Below are positions 12,393-24,919 of a stretch of DNA of 64,000 nucleotides, in pieces. A model generated the notes under the pieces. It was not told the origin of the DNA. It searched no databases and worked only from the letters and a program-made list of their open reading frames with translations. A program made the position numbers and the translations under genes. Origin of the DNA: Warburgia ugandensis (lineage: Eukaryota; Streptophyta; Magnoliopsida; Canellales; Canellaceae); the NCBI GenBank assembly GCA_035236585.1, contig CP141136.1, positions 51,291,136 to 51,355,135 on the forward strand, read 5' to 3'. The stretch's first letter is position 1, and each line of letters starts with the position of its first letter.

Positions 12393-12432
12393 CTGAGATA
12401 TTGTAAATGTTCGAATGTTTACAATATCTCAG
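12393..12432 (+). other. Conserved long hairpin in LTR A2
   Basis: CTGAGATATTGTAAA and TTTACAATATCTCAG form a perfect 15-bp stem around a 10-base loop, about 400 bp before the LTR 3' end. The same structure occurs at the same place in A1 (13398-13437) and A4 (31982-32019), and in decayed form in A3 (about 24438-24476). It could mark RNA 3'-end formation or a structural element of the LTR transcript; function is unknown. Confidence 0.8.
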
Positions 12433-13397
12433 ATACATATAAGGAGACTTAGGAGCTCGAGACTTGAAGAACTATTGAAGAATAAGTAATAAGGGTATAT
12501 CCCTTGAAACATTGTATTGAGAGCATGTATTGTATTTAGAACTTTGTAATTTGAATTGTGTATTTGGACAAGTATTATAAGGATACAATGGGTTGTGTAC
12601 TATGAACCACTGGATGGATCCTGGAAGTTTAATAAAATCATAGTCCTTCAATGGAATTTTATTTTGTACACAAATTATACTTATGTTATGTATGAAGTGA
12701 TGACTTGGGTTTTCAGAACTAGTTTTAAAATAAAAGAATTTTCGCTGCTTTGTTTTGTGAAATTTTTTACTGAGGGGATGCCCTTGCCTTTGAAAAATAT
12801 ATTATAAAATGTGTTTCAAAAACCTGGGTCGTCATAGGCAAAATGTCAGGTGGGGTAATTATGGGAAGGCCACCACTACAAAGGTTTGTCTTCCCATATA
12901 GACATGACATAGATGATTTTCCACACTTAGTATTTGTGGAGTATGAAAGCAGTTATCCGAGTGCGCTGGTACAGATCAAACTATAGCATAGTAGTCCTTT
13001 GAGTATTTTGCATTATAATGCATAGCATAATGAGATGTCGATACTGCCCAAATAAGGGAGTGTTTTCCTAGTAAAATCTAGATGTTTTATCAACTCAGTA
13101 TGGCTGAGTGTGATGATAATGTCAAAATGAGGGAGTATTTTCCAACAGAGTCTGGATGATTGCTCAACTTAGTGTGTCTGCGTGTGACAATTGATGTTTT
13201 GAGATATGAACTACTTTTCATAGTTTTGACCACACACACACACATATATACGACATATATAATATGTATGTGTAAGGGTGTACATATATGACAAAGTAAA
13301 GAGATTGATCAATGAGTATAAATAATGGGATTATGAAGTATTAGGATTATACTGTCAAATTATTATGCTTCTTGAATCCCCTACTAAGCATAGATTG

Positions 13398-13437
13398 CTA
13401 AGATATTGTAAATGTTTGAATGTTTACAATATCTTAG
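13398..13437 (+). other. Conserved long hairpin in LTR A1
   Basis: CTAAGATATTGTAAA and TTTACAATATCTTAG form a perfect 15-bp stem. Compared with A2 and A4, the third pair has changed from G-C to A-T on both arms, so pairing is kept. Confidence 0.75.
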
Positions 13438-13863
13438 GTGCAGAGAAGCGGAATTAGGAGCTCAAGACATAAGAAGATTTGGAAGAATAATCAATTAGGG
13501 TATATCCCTTGAAGACATGTATTTTTATTTGAGAGAATTGTATTGTATTGAGAGGTTTTAATGTATGGTGAGGTTTAAAATTTGGATTATGTAATTTGGA
13601 CAAGTATTGAATTGATCCCAGGCTGTACTATGAACCACTAGATGGATTCTAGAATTTAATAAAAGTATATTCCTTCAATGGAATTTTATCTTGTACAAAT
13701 TTTTACTTATGTTATGTATGAAGTGATGACTTAGGTTTTACAAAACAAGTTCTAAAGAAAAGAATTTTTGTTGCTTTGTTTTGCAAAAAAGTTTTACTAC
13801 TAAGGGCACGCTGCCTTTGAAAAATGTATTACAAAATGTGTTATAAAAGGCCGAGTCATCACA

Positions 13864-16453
13864 TCCAAAGCCTTGAGGATGACTGACATGTCAATCTATG
13901 TCCACAAATAGACAGCACCTAAAGGAACTCACATTCCAACTATGCTTGATAGCGGACACCACATAGTCCTACATATCTGATCCCATGGGGCCACCAGATT
14001 AGAATGGAAGTGGACATCCCCTGATACATACTCTCACATATAGCCCTTCTTTTGGGAAGGTATCCTATTTGGAGATTAGAGGCCATCTTGAAATCCGCTT
14101 AGCATAGTGTTAGTAGGGTCTCAAGCCCTCTGATAACTATCATAAGCTAAATAATTTTCCATGTGCATCATCACAGCTCACTCTTGAGGTAAAGCAAGTG
14201 ATAATATCAAATCTAGAAAAATGACTTATTAAGAAGCATAGTATAAGCCAAAACCATACATCATATAGCTATCATGTTCTCAAACAAGAGATTAGACATG
14301 ATAGAAATTCCCAATTTAAGTGTGAATCTATACTAATTTTTAGGCATATTACAATTTGAAAATTAAAGAATATAGATCCATATAATTCTCTCTTTTTGAA
14401 TAGATATTATGCCTATTAAAACTTCATCTTTTCATCAATTAACCTCTTGATATCTAAATGTAATTCTTATGTGTTACTTTCAACACAAAATAGTAGGTAC
14501 ATAGCATGGTCATCAACCAAGAAAATCCATAGTAAAACATTGGCATTTTTTCCAAAATTTTCAAGATAAAATAGTTGTTTAGTTGCATGGAAACACATTA
14601 TGAAAATGATGAGTTTTTGGGTTTCTTTGATGGTCAAAACCAAGTTAAAAATTTCATATTTGATATTTAAAATTAGTAGGATAGGAACTTAATAAAATCA
14701 GAAGCAAAGTCATGCAAAACAATAGTGGAGTCCCATTCTTTTCCAAAAACACTATTTTTGCATGTTTATAACTTTCAATAAGAAACGTCTATTTTTAGAC
14801 TACTTTTTGGCCACATCTTATCATGAAATTTATTCTAAATCAAAGTTAAGTGAAATAGCAGCATTCCTTTTACATAAAATCATGTCTACACATTGAAATG
14901 AATTGACCAAAATGATGCACAAAACATCCCGAAAACATAACTAAAAATTAACCTATAAAACTCAAGTAAAATCATGTTTTATTAACCTATTTTCCCACAT
15001 TTTCTAGGTAAAATAATGAGTTACCTTATGATAATTAGGATATCAATAACAACGTAAAATGTTTGTGTCAAAACAATTTTCGAGACCATCAAGTTTCAAG
15101 CCATAGAAATTTCTTGTACAATGAGTAGGTATACACATCGCAACTTCACCATAAAACACATGTTGCTTGGACCATAAACATGGAATCATTACCAAATCTT
15201 ATATAAGAATGCTTATATAAGGCATGATTATCATATTTTATCACATCTTAATCATAGCAAAAATAGAAGAAAAATAGTAAGATATATAAGGCATTATGCC
15301 TCTAAATTTCAAGGTGTAAAACACATCCAAAAACTATTCACAAATATGTTGAAATCTAATCATTTCCTTTTACAATATTAAACCAAAATATTGAGTATGA
15401 AATCAGTAATATAATGGTATGTTTTTCACTAAAAATAGATTGCATATAGTTTTTAAAAAAAAATTACATAGCAATAACACACTACTACAATCACAAAACA
15501 TGCACTCAAAAACTCATCAACCAAAACAAATCTTAATACCTTATAAAACTTGTAGGTTAGTGACTAAAACCATCATGGAATCATGCTTAAATTATTCCTA
15601 AAATATCCCTAATAGAACACAACAACATGCTTGCAAAGTGCAAGAATTTGAATACCTAACTTCGAAAAATCCTACGCCACCCATCTCTTATATACAAACT
15701 TTTCACCTCTATGATGTGCCGCTTTCCTTAATGTCCTTAGGCATGGAAACCAAGTTTTCCTCTCATCCTTTTATCCACATTTTCCCCTCTGTTTTCTATG
15801 CCTTTCTCTTTGTTTTTTGTTTTTCCTTTTTGACATCTTGCAACCCAAAATAAGGGTAGCCCATGATGTCCAACTCTTATAACCATGCTCCTATTAGCTT
15901 CCTAATTCGCCTAGGCATTTGACTCCTAGTAGGTTCCCTTAATTCCTTAAGATTTCATATATGTCTAGATTAAATGTCTCTAAGTCTCTCAATCAACATG
16001 TAGTTAAAAATTGGTTTAGCATAGAAGTTTTATTACCACTAAGACACTTCCACATTTTTATCTAATGGGTTTAGGATGCTTATCATGAAGCTAAATTTAA
16101 GGAAAACATGTCCCAACCTTCCTCATGATTCTTGTCCATATGTGCTAGTTAACATGGACTTCTCTTCATCCTAAAACATCCATACATTCTTCCTTAAATG
16201 GGCTTTAAGTCTCATTGTGTTATGTGACACAAATCCCCCTTAGGCCCCCTAGCACTCAGTCTTTCTATTTAGACTTCTTTCCCACTTTGAAACATTAACA
16301 TTCTTACCTACATAGCTTTGCATTGGTGTATTATTTGATCATTTAAGTGGTGTAAACTTTACTTTTATAATGCCACAAACGTGAATCTAACTTGGGAAAA
16401 GAAAATACCCATTCATCCATGACTAGTAAAGTATTAAAATTTAGATGTGTTAC
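13864..16453 (-). repeat. Non-coding AT-rich stretch, possibly a minus-strand LTR
   Basis: I see no coding homology on either strand. Read on the minus strand, the sequence begins at 16453 with TGTAACACATCTAAATTTT, which resembles a plant gypsy LTR 5' end. The low-coordinate end abuts LTR A1 at 13863 with no recognisable LTR 3' end. The start of the stretch at about 18338 (plus strand) is similar in form, so an inverted pair is possible. Ordinary decayed repeat is the alternative. Confidence 0.35.
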
Positions 16454-16689
16454 ATTCAGTGATGTAGAGGATTTCTAATGAGCTGATTTCATGATCATGT
16501 TCACTGACAGCTACTTGACTTTGTTTGTACAATAGAAAAGGGAATTGGAATTTCTAAGTCTGGTGTAAGGCTCCATGGTGGAATGGTATGAGATGAAATT
16601 TGTTAAGTTGTGCTAGTTTGCCCCTACATTGTGCCCCAACTGAATTGAGGGTCACTTAGAAATTTATCATGGGGCTAAATTTCAATTTG

Positions 16690-18347
16690 AAAAATAAGAA
16701 TTTGACTACCCAACCGTCCTCACTATCAAAGAGAGTGGATTTAGCTTCCATTCTGGTGAGAGAATATAGACAATCAACTAAGGATCATGAGAAAATTGAT
16801 GGGTAAAAGCTAGTTTGGAAGGGGAGGAAACACACTGCACCATCCAGGTTTGTGATGCCATAGAGTCCAGCACTTAAAAACATTAGAAAGAAAGAAAACG
16901 ATAGTACACAATCACCAACCTACTAAAAATTCCACCTAAATAGACACTGTTATGTCCAATAGCAATGGTAAGGGTCACTTTAGGGACAATGCAAAGAAAT
17001 GGAAGTATGAAAACTATGATCAGGACAGGTCTAGAGGAGCATGGGAGAGTCTTGTATGCACAGCAAATGCCATGGTTGAGGATAATCTCCAATTTTTTGA
17101 TAGACGTGCTCAAGTATTAATTGGCCCTAGTTCCATATATTTTTTCCTATTTTATAACATTGCATCATGTATGGAATGTATTAGACAAGAGGTAGGTATC
17201 ATTTTAGAGTTTAGTACCTTGATAGGAAAATTAGTGATGGCACACTAATTTATACAAGATAACCTATATTGTGTGTTAGGCAACGAACTTAGTGCTATCC
17301 TAATCCTCTTGAGTATGATGGACATTGATGTTAATTTAGGAATAAATTGGTTACTTGATCATGGGGCAGTGTTTGACTATAAAAACAAAAAGAGTCATGC
17401 TTTGTAGCCCAAGAAGGGAAACTCTTACCTTTCAAGGAAGAATAGACACTTCAGGGATGAGTATTATTTTAGTGATGCAAGCAACATGACTCATAGTTAG
17501 AGGATGTTAGGCATATCTTAATGGGTATTATTTTAGTGATGGAGGCAACATGACTCATAGTTGGAGGATGTTTGCCATACTAGTCAGTGTGGTGACTCAG
17601 GTAGAGTTTCATCCTAAGATTGGGGAGATTGACATGATGCAAGAATTCCAGGACATATTTTTAAAGAAATTACATGGATTATCACCAAAACAAGATGAAC
17701 TTCATAATTGAGGTGATGCTAAGGACATCTCCGATCTCTAAGGTACCACATCACATGGTTCTATCTAAGCTAATGGAACTAAAGGTGCAACTCCAAGAGT
17801 TGATGGATCAAAGGTTCATAGGACCAAGTGTTTCCGTTTGGTAAGCCCTACTGTTAATTGTAAACAAGAAGGATGGATCAATGAGCCTGCGTATAGACTA
17901 TTGGTTGTTGAATGGGGTAATTGTCAAGAATATGTACCCACTGCCATGCATTGATTACATCTTTGATCAATTGCAATCTATCATTGTATTCTTATATATT
18001 GATTTGAGATGTGGATATCATCTACTGAGGATACCAGATGAGGATTTTCCATAATAACAATCAAAACTCTGTATGGACATTATGCATAGATGATTATGAC
18101 ATTCAGATTGATGAATGCACCTATTGCTTTTGTGGACATTATGAACATTGTGCTCAAGGAGTTTCTTAACAAATTTGTCATTATATTTTTTTGATGATAT
18201 CTTGATGTACTCTAGAAGCTAAGAAGAACATCAAAAACACTTGTTGATTGTTTAAAATTCTCTCCAACCTCATCAGCTATATACTCAATTTTGTAAGTAC
18301 AAAGTTATGGCTAGACTAAGTCCAATTACTTGGTTATATAGTAACCT
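16690..18347 (+). pseudogene. Ty3/gypsy gag end, protease and reverse transcriptase remnant (family B)
   Basis: Frames must be switched repeatedly. About 16690-17110 looks like a gag C-terminus (STKDHEKIDG near 16790, then a basic stretch). Protease follows at about 17110-17240: RAQVLIGPSSIYFF stands where family members have a VLIDxG core, so the catalytic aspartate is lost. NLGINWLLDHG (about 17335) matches the distal protease motif LGMDWL. The RT spans about 17630-18347: LHGLSPKQD, the fingers, [25 protein letters not shown], and a frameshifted DDILMYS near 18195. It stops after LGYIV at about 18345, where LTR-like text begins. A 60-bp tandem duplication lies in the protease-RT linker at 17457-17580. 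Related RT text occurs at 46030-46628. Confidence 0.72.
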
Positions 18348-20288
18348 GAATTTTTAATTCCATAATATTTTCATTATAAATAGGGTTATTTAAAATACGG
18401 TTGCTTGAATGATGAGATGAGTTATGTTTGAGATTTTTTCCTATAGGTTTAATCATTTGATCATCTAAATATCATAATTTAATAGCTAGGATGAGAAGAA
18501 AAATGCCCCACTCTAGGTCTACGAAGTGGAGACTTGGTAGCCATGTTATAATGGTATGGAACCTTATTTTTATGGCCTCCACCTTATGGAAAAAATTTAG
18601 GAAGTTTGGATATTAGATCTATGAAATTTGATAAAGTTTTGCTAGCATATAGTTCATGAAATGATAATATGTTATGAAATTAGAAACATTCCTAAAATAG
18701 AACCTAAAGGGGACATTTGATATCATGATGAATGGCTAAGATTTCTTCATGGTTAGATTATCTAACAATTAGGAGGTCAAATGGAGTTTGACATTCTCAT
18801 TAGGGCTACTAGGCAAGAATGCTTTATAGCCAAATAAGAGAGCAGGTGCCAAGGTGTAGATGTTCACCTTCTCAGGAAATTGGCTACCAAAGTGGAAAGG
18901 GGATTTAAGGTGAGTATGAAAAGGGGTTTAAGATAATATTAGAGCTTTCTATGTATTTAATAGGGTAGTGTCTAGTCTATCTTGAGAGTTTTCAAAAGGA
19001 TGAAAAAGTGTGAAACATCATTAGAAACTATAGGGTACCTTGGGCACTAAGTAAAACACCCAACCAGGAAACCTTCTCCTCTATGAGTATGTGGGATGCC
19101 CAACATCAAGAATTCTTTAGGTGTTTCTCCACTTGAGAGAGAACTAGAAAGGTAGAGAATCATGTGGAGTTTGGGTCCGAAAGAAGGTGCGAAAGTTGGA
19201 TAAGAGTTGAATCATTGCAAAAGATTAGATTGCATGCATTTCAATCATGGAAGACCTTAGGAGTTGGTTATTTCAAGGGAGGGATCTTTGGAACTATCTA
19301 AAATAGAATTTTACAAGTGAGCATGCAAAATTTGATGGAAATTGAGGTGTTTTTGCATGATTTACAGTAAGAGTTTCAGCTGGTGTTTATGCACTACTTT
19401 ATATGTGGTTTTCCATTACCCTTTTGCATAGATCTTTGTGTGTCATTCTTTGATCTTTTATGATAAATCAAGATATCATTAAGGTTCAAGAATATGTAGT
19501 TTTTTTGACATGTTAGTATGTTTTAAGAATTGAGAATTAGGATGAATCTAAATATACTGTTTCAGTTTCCTAGATGGAATATTACTATTATGGACGTTTT
19601 AACATGGGTAAATGAAATTGTCTTTCTTAGAAACTTATACCATAAGTATAAAATAAATGATAAAACTATTCATTTTCATGATGATTTTTATTGAATTTTG
19701 TAAAGATTTCACTGCTGAAAATTTGAAAGCATGTTTCCTCTTTTCAACCTTATGATGCCTTATGATCTAGTGTGACTAGAATGGAATATTTTAATGAAAT
19801 TTTACCTGAACATATTTTTATATGTGGTCATTATGCTCACAAAAGGTCTCACATTCAAAGCTCAAAAATCAAGATTTTTTAAAGCATAGTTTTCATGTAT
19901 CTTTATGAAAGTCTGAAGCATTGGGAGTTTTCTAAATTAGTAGAATTTGGTATGGTGAATACGTTGATAAGTATAAGTTTTCTTTATGGACAATTTTACA
20001 CTTAGTTTTACAACTACTTTTTAGAATGTATTTTTGAGTTTTTAGCTATGATTTTCTAAAAGAAAAAATACTCCTCATTGCAAATAAAATGACCTCAAGA
20101 ACAAATTAGTCGAAAAGAGATTTTAAAATCATTGATTTTTTAAAGAAAGTTCAAAAGTAATAAATTTATACATTTTTAGCCTAGAGTTTGAGGAGTAACA
20201 TATTTACCAATGGGACTAATTTTGGTAGATGGACTATATCTAGAATTTATTGATTAGAATCAATTGTAACCCATAAATATCCTAATTT
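18348..20288 (+). repeat. Non-coding AT-rich stretch, possible diverged LTR
   Basis: It begins abruptly inside the family-B RT with TAGTAACCTGAATTTTTAAT, an LTR-like start, and runs to the flank repeat beside LTR A3. I see no coding homology, primer-binding site or tandem structure. Confidence 0.35.
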
Positions 20289-20388
20289 GAAAACTTAACT
20301 TGAAGCAACGAATAGTTGTGAGTTAAAGAATTTGAAGAGTGATGTGAATGGAATGCTTTGAATGAGAAATATGTAAATGATATATATA
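20289..20388 (+). repeat. Flank repeat left of LTR A3, copy 2
   Basis: The counterpart of 1-98. It ends at TATATATA immediately before the TGTAATAACC of LTR A3. Confidence 0.75.
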
Positions 20389-23300
20389 TGTAATAACCTC
20401 AAATTTTGTAAATTGATAGAGAAAATCAATAAAGTTTGAGTTTTCAGAAATTTTGGGCTAGAATATTAAGTTATTGAAAATTCTCTTTTTCTTTTTTTTT
20501 TAGATTAAATCATAATTATAAATTATAAATTATGAATGTACTCTAAAAATCAATCGAAATGACACTAAGTACATTCAATTCCAAGTTAATTTGAAAAATC
20601 CTTAATTTTCTTAATTTTTTTGAATAAAAGGGTAAAATGGTAATTTTACCAATAATCAAGATCTAAGACTTCAATATTTAGAATTTAAATAGAAATAAAA
20701 TTCCAACGCCACTAAGTATGCTCAATTCCAGTTCGGGAGAATAAAATAAATTTTTTTCCAGAAAAAGGCAAAATGGTCCTTCCACACCTACGTGAGGCCC
20801 ACAAGGCCCCACAAATGAATCCAATAGCTAGAAAACATGTAATGAGTGGTCAAACCACTACCATTTGATAGTGGAGAAGGGGGTGGTAGTCGAGGATCCA
20901 TTGTTGATTTAATATTCAAAAGAATTAAAACATAATTATTACAAGTAATTATGAAAATTTCAAAAACATCTATAAATACACCCCCAAAAATCCTCCAAAA
21001 ATGTTCATCAAATTTATCACAAAATTATCTTGCTTCCCTACAAAACCAGATCTAGATTCATTCCCAAATTTCCAAAACTCCCAAAAGTCTCTCTTCTTTC
21101 ACTTTCTCTCTCCTCTCTCTAAATTGGAACAAGATCTAAATTCAATTAAGCACTCTATTCCAAATAAAATCTCACAAATCCCACCACTCAGATTGCCCTA
21201 GACTACCTTATCAAAAAATATCCCAAAATAAATTTCAAGATCTAATGATGCAATCAATGGAAAATCACAAAACAAGTGGTTATTAGGCGATCTTATCATC
21301 AAGTGTATATTTCTTTTAAATTGACTTGCAAAACCTATGTTTTTCTCCAATCAAGTAGGTGGGAACACTTCCCATACTTATTTCATGTTAGTTTATATAA
21401 TTTTTATTTTTCTAAAATTAGTTTTAATTTTAAAATAATAAAAAAAGAAGTAAGGAAAATAACCCTTCATTTCTATATGATGGAGGGCTCAGATGGAAAA
21501 TCTAAGCCATCCAATCGATCTAGAAGGACCCAAAACCCCTAGGGTAGAATTTTTATGAAATTTAATCAAGTTTTGAGCCCTTCATTGAAGAGGAATTGAT
21601 TAGACGATCCAAAATGAACTATCCGATCTTCTTTATAAGATTGAGATCCTGGGATGCCATTGCAAGATGCCGTACAGAAATGCACCTTGTGGGAGCATCT
21701 CCACACTCATGCTCCACATTTGACGTCGTCTCGACAGAATGACTGCATGACAAGGGCAGGTCCTTGGAAGTGCATTACCGCGTGCGTCCCAATGACGGGT
21801 GTGTAGCAACTACTCCACTCGACCGAACCCGCTCCTCCCGAAAAATCTATGCCGTCCATTCCACTGCACCTAGATCAAATCTAGACCCTTAGAACGACTG
21901 TGAACTTCAAAGTTCAATTACGGAGTCATCTGACCTTCAAATTAAGTTCGAAAAGAAGCTGTGGAAAGCTTGTAAGGTCTATTTTCTTCTTAAATCATAA
22001 AATTGATAAAAATATTCAAGAAAAGTTTTGTTTTAGGAATTAAGTGTCTAATTTTCATGATATTCAAGATCTGAGATGATCAAATCATAGCAATATACTG
22101 CAATGATGATATAATATTGAAATAAAGTAATATCCATGATTTATTTTTACAGATCTAATATAAAATGAAGAATCTACCCTTTGTGGTAGAAATAACCTAA
22201 AACTATAAAGGGACCCACTTGATCAATGAGATCAAGCATGATCAGACCCTTGGGATGGATTAAATGAATGGGATTATGATAAAATCTAGTGAGATCATGG
22301 ATTAAATGTGACAAAAAAAAATGGATATGATCTTTAGATCTTAATGAAGTAAAAGCCCTAAATGTAATTAAAACACTTGATCAAAAGGATAAGATCTAAA
22401 ATCTAATGGTTGGATCATAAGTAAAAGTTTCTAATAATATTAATCTAATTAGTTTACTTGTATTTTATTTGATAATAGAATTCTAAATATGATTTATGTT
22501 ATAAATTAGGAAGCATGATAGTGTAATTCTAAAATTTAGCATGCTATGCTCTATATGGTATTATATTATTATAATAGGTTGGTAGATTTAATTATCTTAG
22601 GGCCATGTTAGTTTAAATTTGAGATTTTAGCATAATTCCATATATTAGTAGTAAAATTTCATAACTTAGGATCATGCTACTTTAAGTATAGTTTTATTCC
22701 ATTAGGTTAAATTACATTCATAGGAAGCATGTTCTTACAAATGGTTGTTAAACTTATAATGGATTTATGCTTTAAAGTTTATGCTTTAATTGTTGCCAAA
22801 TTTTATTAGTAGATTCAATTGTTAAGTAGTTGTTAAGATATAATGAGCATAAATCACTAAAAATGTAAACTATGGAATATAGAGATTCATGGACAATTAA
22901 AATGAGTGAATGACTTTGACATAATATTAGTAAGGACTATAGTTAATAGGACAATATAAGGATTATCAAATCCATGGCCCAAACTAGGAGAATAATAAAC
23001 CCCATGAATGACATTTTAAATGTTCATGGATTTAATTAAAATCAATTAGAAAGAGTACTTAGGGTTATAATGCTCATAGGAACCTTATGAAAGATTGAGC
23101 TAAGGTCACTCTAGTGAATGTTGAGCATGGTAGTTAAGGGGGTTCTCTAATAGAGCCTCGCTCTTCCCCTACCTTCTGTTGATGTTTGCGAGATTTAAAT
23201 GCCTTACACGAGGATTGAAGTAACCACTTTGTGTTCAACCATTCAGCTAGTAAGGCTTAGTCAATTGGAAATAAGAAGAGATGTCTAGACATAGGATGGA

Positions 23301-24904
23301 ATAAGTTATCTTCAACCAATAAAAAATTAACTGATTGAATAATAATAATAATAATAAGAGCATAAAAGGTTAGTAAATTATATCCTAATAAAAATTGTAA
23401 GTAAGATAAGGATGATCAAACAAGATCCATAGGATCTTGAATGATGAAGAACAATAAGAATCCTAATGTTGTATTTTATTATGTATCCATGTATGTATGT
23501 TGTAGATAAATCTAGATAAAGAATCCAAACCCTTGATCAAATATGATTCAAGGAAGATAACCAAGATCATTCTCCTTAGGGATGATCAAACAATTGAAAT
23601 TAGATAAAAACAGAACTAGATAATAGAAGATCTAAGCTCTTGGTCTTTATCAAGAAGTATAAATTGTTGATCAAATGATCTATGAAAGATCAAGATCAAA
23701 GAAAGGAATACACAAAGACTTAGAGTAGAAAATACTTAGATCTGAAAGATTAGAAGATCATTCCAAGTGTCAGATCTATTGATCAATGGGATAGACACTA
23801 TCTGAGGAAGATGCTATAAATAGATAAGCCATCTAATAAGTAAAAGAATGCTTTATGTACAAGCAAGGAGGCTTGTGGTTTTTGTTTTAAACAGACATAT
23901 GCCTGGGGGTGCTATGTTAGGAGGGTTATGAGGCTTCCGCTGCCCGCTCTCTGAAATGTGATATATATGATGATATCATGCCCAAAGAGAGGCAAAATGT
24001 CTCCCCATATCGACATGTCATAGATGATTTCCCACATTTGGTATTTGTGGAGTATGAAAGCAGCTATCCGAGCATGCTGGTAAGGATCAGACTGCAACAT
24101 ATCCTTTGAGTATTTTGCATTATGATGCATGCCATAATGGGATGCTAATGCTGCCAAATAAGGGAGTATTTTCCCAGCAGAGTCTAGATGTATTATCAAC
24201 TCAGTGTATCTGAGTATGACTGTTGATGTTTGAGATACTAACTATTTTTCATAGTTTTGACTGTATATATATATATATATATATGTAGACGACATATACA
24301 ATATGTATGTGTAAGGATGTACATATATGACAAAGTAAAGGGATTGATCCATGAGTATGAATAATAGGATTATGATGTATTAGGATTATACTATCAAATT
24401 ATTATGCTTCTTGAATCCCCTGCCAAGCATAGCTTGCTAAGATATTGTAAATGATTGAATGTTTTCAATATCTCTAATACAGAGAAGGAGAATTAGGAGC
24501 TCAAGACTTAAGAAGATGTGGAAGAATAATCAATCAGGGTATATCCCTTGAAGACATGTATTTTTATTTGAGATCATTGTATTGTATTAAGAGTTTTTAA
24601 TGTGTTGTGAGTTTTGATATTTGGATTATGTAATTTGGATAAGTATTGTACTGATACCCAGGCTGTATAGTGAACCACTAGATAGATTCTGGAATTTACT
24701 AAAAGTATATTCCTTCAATGGAATTTTATCTTGTACAAAATTCTACTTATGTTATGTATGAAGTGATGAGTTAGGTTTTATAAAACAAGTTCTAAAGAAA
24801 AGAATTTTTGCTGCTTTGTTTTGCTAATTTTTTTTTACTACTAAGGGCACCCTGCCTTTGAAAAATGTATTACAAAATGTGTTACCAAAACTCGAGTCAT
24901 CACA
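20389..24904 (+). repeat. 5' LTR (A3)
   Basis: It begins TGTAATAACCTC and ends GAGTCATCACA, directly followed by the primer-binding site. Its length is 4,516 bp. Compared with A4 it lacks several hundred bases at about 23815 (the run that follows GAGGAAGAT) and has an (AT)n tract at 24265-24284. It contains the CpG-rich island at about 21640-21880. Confidence 0.88.
20971..20978 (+). promoter_or_regulatory. LTR A3 TATA box
   Basis: TATAAATA at the conserved position in the 5' LTR. This is the copy that would drive transcription of the gag-containing element. Confidence 0.5.
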
Positions 24905-24919
24905 ATTGGCATCAGAGCC
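24905..24919 (+). other. Primer-binding site (initiator tRNA-Met type)
   Basis: ATTGGCATCAGAGCC starts immediately after the LTR end. It matches the common plant site TGGTATCAGAGC, which pairs with the 3' end of initiator tRNA-Met to prime minus-strand DNA synthesis, with one T-to-C change. Confidence 0.88.

Larger units (their letters stand above)
8366..12836 (+). mobile_element. Solo LTR of family A (A2) nested in LTR A1
   Basis: It begins TGTAATGACCCTG and ends GGTCGTCATA (the usual CA end mutated to TA), 4,471 bp. It is flanked by a perfect 5-bp target duplication GGCAA at 8361-8365 and 12837-12841. The interrupted LTR A1 resumes in register on the right. No internal region remains, so the copy is the product of LTR-LTR recombination after a full element inserted. 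It lacks the CpG-rich island found in A1, A3, A4 and A6. Divergence from the host LTR is visible throughout, so it belongs to a sister subfamily. Confidence 0.92.
99..13863 (+). mobile_element. Family-A LTR (A1), solo or orphaned, with two nested insertions
   Basis: It begins TGTAATAACCCC and ends GAGTCATCACA, the termini shared by all family-A LTRs here. It is interrupted by a LINE (2821-6312) and by a second family-A LTR (8366-12836 plus a 5-bp duplication). With those removed, the sequence runs collinear with LTRs A3 (20389-24904) and A4 (27366-32448), and is lengthened by a tandem duplication near its start. No primer-binding site follows 13863, and the flanking bases (ATATA left, TCCAA right) do not form a target duplication. 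It is therefore a solo LTR that lost its duplication, or the survivor of a deleted element. LTRs of about 5 kb are at the long end for plant gypsy elements. Confidence 0.85.

Noticed and set aside
24905..24919. tRNA gene
   Set aside because: Only the short complement of a tRNA 3' end is present; no cloverleaf. No tRNA or rRNA gene was recognised in the window.
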